The position numbers and the translations under genes were made by a program. This document shows, piece after piece, positions 8,500-16,937 of a stretch of 64,000 nucleotides of DNA (the first letter of the stretch is position 1; every line of letters begins with the position of its first letter). Source of the DNA: Cohnella phaseoli (GTDB lineage: Bacteria > Bacillota > Bacilli > Paenibacillales > Paenibacillaceae); the NCBI RefSeq assembly GCF_003386235.1, contig NZ_QRDZ01000004.1, positions 345,384 to 409,383 on the forward strand, read 5' to 3'. The notes under the pieces are model-generated. The model did no database searches. It had not been told where the DNA came from and was given only the letters and a program-made list of their open reading frames with translations.

Positions 8500-10251
8500 A
8501 TGTTTGGCAAGCTAATGGCAGCGTTCCTCGCAGTCCTCATCATCCTCGCCGTGTCTCAAGGGCCGACGGCGTCCGCCGACCCGACGTCGATCGTTGACGA
8601 GCTCGCGGATACGTCCAAGCTGCACGCCTCGACATCCGGCTGGACGATCGACGGCTCGAACCCGGCCTATTTCGATGGCGACGCGAACCGGCTAACGAGA
8701 ACGTCGACGGCGACGCAAAATGTAGTGTACCGGCTGGACGGCATGAGGACGTATTCCGTCAGAGTCCATTATTTTACCGGGGCGACCGCCGCTCTCAAGT
8801 TCTACAGCTCCCCGGACGCTTCCGTCTGGACGGAAGCGCCTTCCGCTAATAACGGCGCGACGGCCGTTAGCAGCGGCTGGTTCAAAGCGACGTATACGCC
8901 TCTGAACGATCTTCCGGCGGGAACCCGCTATCTGAAAATCGAAATTAGCGGAGGCAGCGACCACTGGGAGCTTCAGCTTGGCCGAACGGTTATCTCGACG
9001 GTTCCTTTGAGTCTGACAGACAACGCCGACAACTGGAGCTTAACGTATTCCCGTTCGGCCAACATGCTGATCGATACGAGCAGCCCGACCTATTTTAACG
9101 GAGATGCGTCCCGATTTACGAGAAGCTCAACCGCTTCGGGTTACGTTGCGTATGCCTTTCCCGGCATGACGGATTTTAAGGCGAGAATCTATCTATATGG
9201 AGCGGCGGATGCGGCCAAAGTGAAGTTTTACGCCTCCCCGGACGGAATCGCCTGGACGCAAATAGCCAGCGCAAATACGACGCCCGTCGCGACTATGTAC
9301 GGGTGGAAGTATACCGATTACAGCCCGATCGCGGCTGTACCATCCGGCACCGGCTACCTGAAGGTGGAATTTACCGACACGACGGAGCATTGGGGCACGC
9401 AGCTCGGCTCGATCGCGATTCGGACGGACGGCGAAACGACTGTCGCGCCCTCGCGAATCGTACAATCCGATCTGTACAGCGTCGCGCTGGGCAAGACCAT
9501 GAAATTTAACGTCTATCTGCCTAAAGGCTACGATCCTGGCGTCGACTATCCCGTACTCTATCTGTTCCACGGCTATCAAGGGAACGAGAACGGGTGGCTG
9601 AACGGTCTGCAGGTGAAGGAGAAGGCCGACGCGCTGCTGGATCAGGGGCGAATCTTCCCGCTGATCATCGTCTCTCCGCAGATGGACAACAGCTTCGGCA
9701 TCAACTCGTCGCCGACCTACTCGCTGGTGGACCCAAGCGATCCGACCAATTCCCTGTACAACGGGCGCTACGAGGATTACCTTTTCCAGGATCTCATTCC
9801 GTATATCGATTCGAATTATCCGACCGTGACGACAAGGAGCGGCCGATTTGCCGGGGGACTGTCGATGGGCGGCTTCATCGCCCTCCATTCCGCGTTCACG
9901 CATCCGGAGATGTTCGCCAAGGTCGGCGGACACAGTCCCGCGGTCGTCATTAACGACGGATCGCTGACGCCGGCACAATACGCCTGGCTGTATCCGAACG
10001 AGGCGACCCGGCTGCAGCGCGATCCGCTGGCGCTCGCCCAGAGCAAGGACTTGACGGGGCTGGAAATTTACCTCGATTGCGGCAGCTCGGACGGCTATCA
10101 TTTCTACCGGGGAACGGGACAGCTGGCCGACTTGCTGCAGCAGCAAGGCTACGACTACGAATACCATTTGAATTCCGGCGGGCACACGCTGGAATATTGG
10201 GGAGGCCACGTGGAAGACTATCTTCTGTTCTACGCAGGCACCGGACTGTAA
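8500..10251 (+). CDS. Secreted esterase (CE1-like) with two beta-sandwich modules
   Basis: A 583-residue exported protein. Residues 1-26 are a signal peptide ending ASA. Two related modules follow, about 30-165 and 170-312, each with an ELAD/W-x-L opening, FDGD or FNGDASR, and FYSSPD or FYASPDG motifs. They are homologous to two modules in the surface protein at 19111. Residues about 320-583 form a putative-esterase (CE1, esterase D-like) alpha/beta hydrolase with Ser455 in GLSMGG and His562 in GGHT. Likely role: removing acetyl or feruloyl groups from a plant polysaccharide outside the cell. ATG 8500 follows AAGGAGG. It is transcribed from promoter A. Confidence 0.85.
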   Translation: MFGKLMAAFLAVLIILAVSQGPTASADPTSIVDELADTSKLHASTSGWTIDGSNPAYFDGDANRLTRTSTATQNVVYRLDGMRTYSVRVHYFTGATAALKFYSSPDASVWTEAPSANNGATAVSSGWFKATYTPLNDLPAGTRYLKIEISGGSDHWELQLGRTVISTVPLSLTDNADNWSLTYSRSANMLIDTSSPTYFNGDASRFTRSSTASGYVAYAFPGMTDFKARIYLYGAADAAKVKFYASPDGIAWTQIASANTTPVATMYGWKYTDYSPIAAVPSGTGYLKVEFTDTTEHWGTQLGSIAIRTDGETTVAPSRIVQSDLYSVALGKTMKFNVYLPKGYDPGVDYPVLYLFHGYQGNENGWLNGLQVKEKADALLDQGRIFPLIIVSPQMDNSFGINSSPTYSLVDPSDPTNSLYNGRYEDYLFQDLIPYIDSNYPTVTTRSGRFAGGLSMGGFIALHSAFTHPEMFAKVGGHSPAVVINDGSLTPAQYAWLYPNEATRLQRDPLALAQSKDLTGLEIYLDCGSSDGYHFYRGTGQLADLLQQQGYDYEYHLNSGGHTLEYWGGHVEDYLLFYAGTGL

Positions 10252-10255
10252 CGTC

Positions 10256-10293
10256 GACAAGACCGCGCCGAGAGACTCTCGGGCGGTCTTGTC
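10256..10293 (+). terminator. Hairpin after the esterase gene
   Basis: GACAAGACCGC (10256-10266) pairs perfectly with GCGGTCTTGTC (10283-10293), with an inner CCGAGAG/CTCTCGG extension. The T run is poor (GCATTT), so termination may be partial. Confidence 0.6.
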
Positions 10294-10318
10294 GCATTTC
10301 CGGAGGTTGACAGGATAT

Positions 10319-10372
10319 CAAACGATTTCGCAGTTTTAACTCATTCTATGCCGAAACGGGAAGCGTTATCAT
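10319..10372 (+). promoter_or_regulatory. Regulon promoter B
   Basis: CAAACGATTTCGCAGTTTT (10319-10337) is the best match to the shared activator box. TATCAT at 10367-10372 lies 47 nt from the AAAC, the same distance as in three other copies. It precedes the permease genes. Confidence 0.6.
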
Positions 10373-10410
10373 GGAGCTACTATATCCGGAAGCAAGGGAA
10401 GGAAGCGAAC

Positions 10411-11343
10411 ATGAGCGCAAACACGGGCATTAAAACGTATTCCGGGCACGGAAGGAAGCGAAGGCAATTCATTCTATACTGGCTGAGAGAATGGTCGTCG
10501 TGGCTGCTGATCGTTCCGACGCTGTTGTTTTTCTTTTTCTTCTCCTGGCAGCCGCTGTTCCAGGGGATCGTGCTTTCTTTTTTCCGCACGGAGGGCTTTA
10601 AGGGAGTCGAATGGAACGGCGTGCAAAACTATATCGACGTCATGCAAAATTCGGTGTTCCAACAAACGCTGATCAATACGTTCGTCTACGTGTTATGGTC
10701 GCTGGTCATCGGATTTTTCGTTCCAATCGTCGTCGCTATCGCGATCAACGAGATGAGGCACTGGGGGTCGGCTTTCCGCTTCTCGGTTTATTTTCCCAAC
10801 ATGGTGCCGGGCATCGCCGCCGCGCTGATGTGGATGTTCCTATTCAACCCGGGAGAGGGCGGCGTGCTTAACATGCTGCTCGGCTGGTTCGGGCTGCCGT
10901 CGCAGGAATGGCTGCAAAATCCGGACATGACGATCTTCCTGATCATTCTGACGATCACATGGCGGAACTTCGGGGCGACGACATTGCTGTACCTCGCCAG
11001 TCTGCAAGGCATCAACAGCGAGCTGTACGAGGCCGCTTCCATCGACGGCGCGGGCATCTGGAGGAAATTCCGCAGCATCACGTTGCCGCAGATCGCCCCG
11101 ATGATCAGTCTGATGCTGATTCTGCAGGTAAGCGGCGTGTTCCAGGTGTTCAACGAGCCGCTCGTCATGACGGAGGGCGGTCCTAGCAATGCGTCGATGT
11201 CGCTCATGCTGCAAAGCTATTTCTACGCTTTCCGCTATTTCGAAGCGGGCCACTCGCTCGCGCTCGGCGTCGTCACCTTCGTCATTCTGATGCTGCTGAC
11301 GATCGTGTATTTCAAGCTGGAGAAGAAATGGGAAAGGGAGTAG
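10411..11343 (+). CDS. Carbohydrate ABC transporter permease, MalF/UgpA type
   Basis: A 310-residue inner-membrane protein with six predicted membrane spans and the EAA loop EAASIDGAGIWRKFRSI that docks to the ATPase. It is the first of two permeases for the sugar whose binding protein is encoded at 12388. ATG 10411 follows AAGGAAG; an upstream ATG at 10348 would place 21 residues inside the promoter and is rejected. No ATP-binding subunit is present nearby; in Bacilli a shared MsmX-type ATPase encoded elsewhere usually serves these systems. Confidence 0.88.
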   Translation: MSANTGIKTYSGHGRKRRQFILYWLREWSSWLLIVPTLLFFFFFSWQPLFQGIVLSFFRTEGFKGVEWNGVQNYIDVMQNSVFQQTLINTFVYVLWSLVIGFFVPIVVAIAINEMRHWGSAFRFSVYFPNMVPGIAAALMWMFLFNPGEGGVLNMLLGWFGLPSQEWLQNPDMTIFLIILTITWRNFGATTLLYLASLQGINSELYEAASIDGAGIWRKFRSITLPQIAPMISLMLILQVSGVFQVFNEPLVMTEGGPSNASMSLMLQSYFYAFRYFEAGHSLALGVVTFVILMLLTIVYFKLEKKWERE

Positions 11344-11353
11344 TGATGCGTGT

Positions 11354-12238
11354 ATGAAAACAGGTAAAGGCTCCGGCATCATCGGGGATTTGGAGTACAA
11401 GCTGCCCGGGGTTAAGCTCGTCTACTGGCTGATCTTCGCGGGCATGCTCATCGTCTCGGCTGTGTGCATCCTTCCGGCCTTATGGGTCATTCTGTCCAGC
11501 TTTAAGGACATCAAGGAGTTTTACGCCGTTCCGCCGACGATTATTCCGCGATCGTTCCATGTCGAAAAGGTGTGGCAGACGTGGAATGAGTTCAGATTTA
11601 TGAAGTATTATGTCAATACGGGTTACCTGACCCTCGGAGCGGTCGTATTCTGCCTGCTGTTCAACGGCTTGGCGGGCTACTTCTTCTCGAAGTTGAAACC
11701 GCGAGGCAGCGCGTTTATTTTCCTGCTCATTCTGTGGACGGTGCTGCTGCCCAATACGGTCGGCATGGTTCCGCTGTTCAGCAATATCGTCGATTTTCCG
11801 CTGCTGCATCTAAACCTGACAAACACATACTGGCCGATGTGGTTCATGGCCGCGGTTAATCCGGTGACGATTCTCATCTTCAAAAACTTTTTCGATACGA
11901 TTCCCGTTTCGCTGATCGAGGCGGCGCGCATCGACGGAGCGACGAAGCTCGGTATCTTCTTTCGCATCGTGCTCCCATTAAGCGTACCGGTGCTCATTAC
12001 GATTACGATATTGACGATCAACGGGGTGTGGATGGATTTCTTCTGGCCTTATATGGTATTGAAGGACCAGTCCAATTGGACGGTCATGGTGGCGATCTAC
12101 AATCTGAAGTCGACGCTTCCTATGGATATCCAGTTCGTGGCATTGACGTTTGCGATCGTGCCGCCAGTGCTGCTGTTTCTCATTTTCCAACGCTATATTA
12201 TGCAGGGCTATGCGATCGGCGGGGGCATCAAGGGATAG
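11354..12238 (+). CDS. Carbohydrate ABC transporter permease, MalG/UgpE type
   Basis: A 294-residue membrane protein, partner of the permease just upstream (10 nt gap). It has six predicted spans and the EAA motif EAARIDGATKLGIFFRI near residue 190, with the usual C-terminal QGYAIGGGIKG. With its partner it forms the channel for an oligosaccharide. A new regulon promoter follows directly, so the binding-protein gene can be expressed separately and more strongly. Confidence 0.9.
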   Translation: MKTGKGSGIIGDLEYKLPGVKLVYWLIFAGMLIVSAVCILPALWVILSSFKDIKEFYAVPPTIIPRSFHVEKVWQTWNEFRFMKYYVNTGYLTLGAVVFCLLFNGLAGYFFSKLKPRGSAFIFLLILWTVLLPNTVGMVPLFSNIVDFPLLHLNLTNTYWPMWFMAAVNPVTILIFKNFFDTIPVSLIEAARIDGATKLGIFFRIVLPLSVPVLITITILTINGVWMDFFWPYMVLKDQSNWTVMVAIYNLKSTLPMDIQFVALTFAIVPPVLLFLIFQRYIMQGYAIGGGIKG

Positions 12239-12256
12239 CGAATCCGGACAGATTAA

Positions 12257-12311
12257 CAAACCGTTTCGCAGTTTTGTCGCCTACTTGCGGCTCTGGGCCG
12301 CGTGATAGGAT
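12257..12311 (+). promoter_or_regulatory. Regulon promoter C
   Basis: CAAACCGTTTCGCAGTTTT (12257-12275) and TAGGAT (12306-12311), 48 nt from the AAAC. A weak TTGCGG is near the -35 position. It precedes the binding-protein gene. Confidence 0.6.
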
Positions 12312-12330
12312 AAAGGTGCCGGCACCGGGA

Positions 12331-12338
12331 AAGCGCTT
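12331..12338. promoter_or_regulatory. AAGCGCTT palindrome before the binding-protein gene
   Basis: GGAAAGCGCTTTACA surrounds the core and is close to the Bacillus cre consensus. It lies 25 nt downstream of the -10 start, inside the presumed leader. Confidence 0.6.
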
Positions 12339-12387
12339 TACAAGAGCATTCAGCAAACGACTACGAAAAGAAGGTTGGGGGAAAAGC

Positions 12388-13866
12388 ATGAATTTCAGCA
12401 AAAGAAAAGGTTGGCAATCGGTATTCATCCTACTGTGCGTCTTCGCCTTGGTAGCTGCGGGCTGCAGCAAGGGCGACAACGGCGGAAAGGGGAGCGTAAG
12501 CGGCTCGCCTTCCGCATCGGCCAGCTCGACTCCGGCGGCAAGCGGTTCTTCCTCGCCGGAAGAGACAGATAAGCCGGTGACGATCAAGATCAGCAACTGG
12601 CCGAAGCCCAATGAAGAGGCGCAGGTCAAAATCTACGACGAATATGTCTCTCAAATGCAGCAGAAATATCCGTATATTACGTTGGAAAAGGACGAGTGGG
12701 GCTACGAGGTCAGCTCTTTCCTACCGAAGGCGGCGAGCGGCGAGCTGCCGAACGTATACGAGACGTTCTTCACCGAGGCCGACAAAATCATCAAGGCGAA
12801 TTATTCCGCCGATATTACCGAACTGCTCAATAAGCATGAATGGGCAAGCTCCTTGAATCCTGAGCTGCTCAAGCTGGTTCAGAAGGACGGCAAATATTAC
12901 GGCATTCCGAAGGACGGCTACGTCGTCGGCCTGCTTTACAACGTCAACCTGTTCAAGGAAGCGGGACTGGTGGATGCGAACGGCGTGCCGATCTTCCCGA
13001 AAACGTATGAGGAGCTTGCCCAGACGGCCAAGACGATCAAGGACAAAACGGGCAAGGCCGGCTTCTTCTTCCCGACCAAAAACAATCAAGGCGGCTGGAT
13101 GTTCATGAACGTTGCCTGGGCTTACGGCGCGGAATTCGAAAAGCAGGTTGACGGCAAATGGCAGGCGGTGTTCAACTCTCCGGAGGCGGTCGCGGCTCTG
13201 CAGTACGTCAAGGACTTGAAATGGAAATACGACGTGCTTCCGGCCAACAATCTGGTAGACATCGGCACGGACATGTTCCAGATGTTCGGAACGGACCAGG
13301 TCGGCATGAGCTTCGGCGTTCCGGACTGGGGCAACGCCATTATTCAAGGGTTCAAAATGTCCAAGGACAATCTGGCGATGTCGGCGCTGCCGGCTGGACC
13401 GCAGGGCAATGTGACGCTGCTCGGCGGCGGCCTGTACATGTTTGCTCCGCAGTCGACTCCGGAGCAGCTGGAGGCGACGTTCAAATGGCTGCAAGTAAAA
13501 GGCTTCTCCCCGCAGGCGACGCCGGAATCGCTCGCCGGTCTGGAGACGCAATCCAAGACGGCCAACGAGCAGGGCATGATCGTCGGACCTCACGGTCTGC
13601 GCGTCTGGATCAACGAAGACCGCATCAACGCGGAACAGGAAATCATCAAGAAGTATACGAACGTCAACATGGCGATGTTTGAAGACTATATGACCAACGG
13701 CGGCAACGGCTTGCGTCCGGAAGAGCCGGTCAACGCTCAGGAGCTGTACAAGACGCTTGACGTCGTTATCCAATCGGTGCTGACGAACAAGAACGCGGAC
13801 CCGAAAGCTCTGCTGGACAAGGCGGTTGCCGAGTTCCAGAAGGATTATCTCGATAAGGCGCAATAA
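12388..13866 (+). CDS. Sugar-binding lipoprotein of an ABC transporter
   Basis: A 492-residue extracellular solute-binding protein (family 1). The lipobox LVAAGC puts the lipid-modified cysteine at residue 26; a Ser/Gly/Pro-rich tether runs to about residue 60. The binding domain begins VTIKISNWPKPNEE and contains GIPKDGYVVGLLYN, typical of this family. It captures the oligosaccharide imported by the permeases at 10411 and 11354. ATG 12388 follows GGGGGA. A MITE lies directly behind the stop codon, so any original terminator has been displaced. Confidence 0.9.
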   Translation: MNFSKRKGWQSVFILLCVFALVAAGCSKGDNGGKGSVSGSPSASASSTPAASGSSSPEETDKPVTIKISNWPKPNEEAQVKIYDEYVSQMQQKYPYITLEKDEWGYEVSSFLPKAASGELPNVYETFFTEADKIIKANYSADITELLNKHEWASSLNPELLKLVQKDGKYYGIPKDGYVVGLLYNVNLFKEAGLVDANGVPIFPKTYEELAQTAKTIKDKTGKAGFFFPTKNNQGGWMFMNVAWAYGAEFEKQVDGKWQAVFNSPEAVAALQYVKDLKWKYDVLPANNLVDIGTDMFQMFGTDQVGMSFGVPDWGNAIIQGFKMSKDNLAMSALPAGPQGNVTLLGGGLYMFAPQSTPEQLEATFKWLQVKGFSPQATPESLAGLETQSKTANEQGMIVGPHGLRVWINEDRINAEQEIIKKYTNVNMAMFEDYMTNGGNGLRPEEPVNAQELYKTLDVVIQSVLTNKNADPKALLDKAVAEFQKDYLDKAQ

Positions 13867-13877
13867 GCTTGGTTAAC

Positions 13878-14095
13878 GGGGCTGTCTCATAGGCTCTTCG
13901 AGTTGCTCTAAAAGATAATCGATAATAAAGGTGCAAGGTGTATATACCTCCCTCCGATGCTATACGCTCCTGAAATTTGATGGGTAAACCCGTTATAAGG
14001 TCATTTCAGGAGCGTATGAGGCAGTCTCCGAGAGGTATATACACCTTACTTTATATATCAACCATCGCAAGCAAATCTGCCTATAAGACAGCCCC
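13878..14095. mobile_element. MITE, copy 1 (about 218 bp)
   Basis: A non-coding element bounded by inverted ends: GGGGCTGTCTCATAGGC at the left and GCCTATAAGACAGCCCC at the right. Matching flanks (TAAC and GTTA) may be the target duplication. Inside, GTGTATATACCTC and CAGGAGCGTAT arms form a large internal hairpin. The reverse complement of the element recurs at 63614-63829. It carries no transposase and must be moved by a related insertion sequence elsewhere. Confidence 0.8.
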
Positions 14096-14143
14096 GTTAT
14101 GTCGTACAATGGAAAGAGGAACCCGGACGGAAGGAGGACGCGC

Positions 14144-15130
14144 ATGTTCAAAGCCTTGGACAAACGCATCAAGCTGATTCTGATCCTCGTCGTTCTTGTC
14201 TACATCGGCTTGGCCAGCTTTATCGTATTCGGCACGATCAAGGACCGAACGATGGACATGCAGCGCCAGCTCTCCGTCCAATATACCGAGCAGCAGAATA
14301 AAAACGCGCAGCTCTATTTGCAGTGGCTGGAAGAAACGACGAGATTGGCCTTGAACCATCCCGGACTGCAGGAGGCACTAGCTTCCGAACGATACGACGA
14401 TACGCTCGCTCCCGCCCTGGACGGACTCCGGTCATCGAATATGGATATTGCCGGAATCGTCATCTACGGAATCGAGGGAGCCGTTTATTCCACCAGCAAC
14501 ATTTCCGGAATCAAATCCTATTCCGCAATCAGGGAAGAGCCCGAGTTTGCCCGTTTTCTCGCCTCTGACGAAACGTCGAAGTGGCTCATCCAGTCTCCTT
14601 ACAAGCTGGTTAGCTTCCCCGTCGATCCCCGCACGATGCTGTTCTATATCGAGAAAATTACGGACGCAAGCGGCCGAATGCAGGGCGTGCTGTTTCTGGA
14701 GTCGCCACTATCCAGGCTGCACGGTTTCTATCGCTCCGACGATCAGGCGATATCGGGCAATTCCCGAACGCTGTTTCTGACTGACGAAACCGGCGAACTG
14801 CTGGAGTCGGAAGGACTCGGCGACGAAAGAATCGAGGAAATCCGCGGTCTGGCGAACGAGCAGATGCCGGAGAACGGCATTCTGATGCGGGAGACGGAGA
14901 ACGGTATCGTGCTTCTGTATCGGATGTACAAGTCGGAGGACCGCGTCGTCATCCTGATCGATACCGACAGGCTGGCCGACCAGTTGAACTGGCTCAAATA
15001 CGCGCTGCTAATCGTGAACGGTGCTATCGCGGCACTGTTCGTTTTCCTGATTTTGCAGCTATCGCGGAGCATTTCGGAGCCTCTGAAGCAGCTATACCGC
15101 AAAATGCGCCGAACGATGCAGGAGCCTTGA
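14144..15130 (+). CDS. Solitary two-span extracellular sensor protein (dCache-like)
   Basis: A 328-residue protein with a membrane span at about 10-30, a large extracellular region to about 280 that looks like a double Cache ligand sensor, a second span at about 290-312, and the start of a HAMP helix (SISEPLKQLYRKM), then stop. It has the layout of a YesM-type histidine kinase cut off before the kinase. No kinase remnant follows: a terminator comes directly after. It may feed ligand information to the neighbouring YesM kinase, or be a truncation. ATG 14144 has an AAGGAGG site. The MITE is 48 bp upstream and may supply or block its promoter. Confidence 0.65.
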   Translation: MFKALDKRIKLILILVVLVYIGLASFIVFGTIKDRTMDMQRQLSVQYTEQQNKNAQLYLQWLEETTRLALNHPGLQEALASERYDDTLAPALDGLRSSNMDIAGIVIYGIEGAVYSTSNISGIKSYSAIREEPEFARFLASDETSKWLIQSPYKLVSFPVDPRTMLFYIEKITDASGRMQGVLFLESPLSRLHGFYRSDDQAISGNSRTLFLTDETGELLESEGLGDERIEEIRGLANEQMPENGILMRETENGIVLLYRMYKSEDRVVILIDTDRLADQLNWLKYALLIVNGAIAALFVFLILQLSRSISEPLKQLYRKMRRTMQEP

Positions 15131-15188
15131 CGGCCCACCTCGGAAGTCTAAGCTTTAACGCTTCCTGGGAAAGTCAAGGCTCCTTTTT
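15120..15188 (+). terminator. Terminator between convergent sensor and kinase genes
   Basis: AGGAGCCTTGAC (15120-15131) pairs perfectly with GTCAAGGCTCCT (15173-15184), followed by TTTTT. Both convergent stop codons lie in the stem arms. Confidence 0.75.
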
Positions 15189-16937
15189 GATGCGGATATC
15201 GGCGGTCGTTCCTACGCCGGGTTCGCTTTGAATGGTGAGGCCGTACTCCCGCCCGTACTCCAGCTTGATTCTCTCGTCGACATTACGCAAGCCGTAGCCG
15301 CTCTGGAACAGCGTTTTGCCCGAATGCGGCGCGCCGTCCCCGCTGTCGGAGAAGCCGACGCCGTCGTCGACGACGGTGAAGACGATGTCCGGATCGCGGA
15401 TTTCCCCTTTCACAACGACGCGGCCTTTGCCGCGCTTCTCGCTGATCCCGTGCTTGATCGCATTTTCGACCAGCGGCTGCAGAATCAGCTTAAGCAGGCG
15501 AACCTTCATTAGCTCCTCCGGAATGTCGTACTCGACCTCGAACTTGTCGGGAAACCTCGTCTGTTCGACGGTCACGAAGCTTTGGACGAGCTTGATCTCC
15601 TCCTCCACCGGAATAAACTTATCCCCTTTGTGCAGGCTGATCCGGAAAAAGGTCGCCAGCGACGAGATCAGCTTCTCGATCTCGGGCTGCTTCTTCAGAC
15701 GGGCAATCCAGACGATGGCGTCCAGCGTGTTGTAGAGAAAGTGGGGATTGATCTGAGATTGCAGCGCGGTCAGCTCCATTTTTCGCTGCTTCTCCTTCTC
15801 CTCGTCGTTCTCTTGCAGCAGCTGGTTGATCCGGTTGACCATTTTGGCGTAGCTGCTCTCCAGCTCGCTGATCTCGTCGCCCTTCAGCAGAGGTCCGGTC
15901 AGTCCCTTCAGCCCCGTCTTGCCGAACAGGTTCAGCTTAGTCTTCAGTCGGGTAACCGGATGCGTAATTTTTTTCGCCAAGAAAACGGATAGGACGAGAA
16001 GGAAGACGAACGTCAGTCCCGCGAATAGCAGTGCGTACCGGTTGCCCTCGTCGATGGCGACGAACAGCTCGCGGCTGGACAGCACGCTGACGAACCGCCA
16101 ATTGACGTCGAAAGCGTCCAGCTTCCGGTTCAGCGGATAGGTGATCATGAAAAAGGTTTTTCCGTCCAACTCCACGTTCCGGTAACCGGCCTCGCGGTCG
16201 GGATACAACACGTCGGTAGGCGACAGGACGCTTCCGATCCGGTTCGGATCGGGATGGGAGATGACGACGTCTTTGTCGGACACGAGGAAGGAGTAGCCGA
16301 GTCCCTCGAAGCTGGCGCGATGCAGGTTGAGCAGTACCGACTCCTTGATATAGACGACCAAGGTGCCGATATTCTGGCCGGTGTTGAAATTGCGGAATTT
16401 CTGCCCGAACGGAATATAAGCGTTGCCGAGCTCGTCCCGCTTGATCGGGCCAACGACCGGCTTGCCGGATTGCTCGATGCGGTTCAGCAGCAGCCGGTCG
16501 GGCTCCTCGATCGGCATGTCGTCCGGCTGGAAGCGGTACGTCTTGCCGTCGCGGGTCAGGATCATGACATCGCCGACCATCTCGTTGCCGGCGATCATCC
16601 GCTCGATAATGCCGCGAATTCGGCCGCTCTTCTCCGGTTCCGACAAAACCTCGTCTCCGATCGTCTTATAGATGTCGGAATTGACGAGGAAGCGCAGAGA
16701 CAGCATCTGGATATCGTACACCATCAGCTCGATGCCGATGCCGACCTCCCGCTGGGTTTGCGCGATGTGGCTGTTCATGTTTTTCTTCAAATAATAATTC
16801 GAGAACAGGTTGAACACCAGCAGCACAAGACAGAGATGGACGGCAAAGCCGGCGAGCAGCACGAGCACGATCCGGTTTTTAATATTCAACCTGCGGAGCG
16901 ACGATTGCAGCTTGTTGGCAGTTCTGCTCGCGTTCAT
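15174..16937 (-). CDS. YesM-type sensor histidine kinase
   Basis: A 587-residue membrane kinase. A span at about 22-45 precedes an extracellular double Cache domain, a second span (LLFAGLTFVFLLVLSVFL) near 300, a HAMP domain, then His_kinase with the phospho-acceptor His399 in NPHFLYNTLD, and a HATPase domain with VENAIKHG and DDGVGF. It overlaps the response-regulator stop by 4 nt (ATGA) and so forms one operon with it. In this family the kinase senses an extracellular saccharide or its binding protein and phosphorylates the YesN partner. Confidence 0.92.
   Translation of the reverse strand: MNASRTANKLQSSLRRLNIKNRIVLVLLAGFAVHLCLVLLVFNLFSNYYLKKNMNSHIAQTQREVGIGIELMVYDIQMLSLRFLVNSDIYKTIGDEVLSEPEKSGRIRGIIERMIAGNEMVGDVMILTRDGKTYRFQPDDMPIEEPDRLLLNRIEQSGKPVVGPIKRDELGNAYIPFGQKFRNFNTGQNIGTLVVYIKESVLLNLHRASFEGLGYSFLVSDKDVVISHPDPNRIGSVLSPTDVLYPDREAGYRNVELDGKTFFMITYPLNRKLDAFDVNWRFVSVLSSRELFVAIDEGNRYALLFAGLTFVFLLVLSVFLAKKITHPVTRLKTKLNLFGKTGLKGLTGPLLKGDEISELESSYAKMVNRINQLLQENDEEKEKQRKMELTALQSQINPHFLYNTLDAIVWIARLKKQPEIEKLISSLATFFRISLHKGDKFIPVEEEIKLVQSFVTVEQTRFPDKFEVEYDIPEELMKVRLLKLILQPLVENAIKHGISEKRGKGRVVVKGEIRDPDIVFTVVDDGVGFSDSGDGAPHSGKTLFQSGYGLRNVDERIKLEYGREYGLTIQSEPGVGTTADIRIKKEP

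Noticed and set aside
12028..12387. A 120-codon in-frame extension before the binding lipoprotein
   Set aside because: It overlaps the permease gene and the promoter/operator region, and would bury the lipoprotein signal peptide.
13878..14095. Possible CRISPR-like repeat because of repeated GTATATACC units
   Set aside because: The units are inverted arms of one MITE, not spaced direct repeats with unique spacers. No CRISPR array or cas gene was seen in the window.
13977..14177. 66-codon frame in MITE copy 1
   Set aside because: It is created by the element's palindromes, has no RBS, and is not conserved in copy 2.
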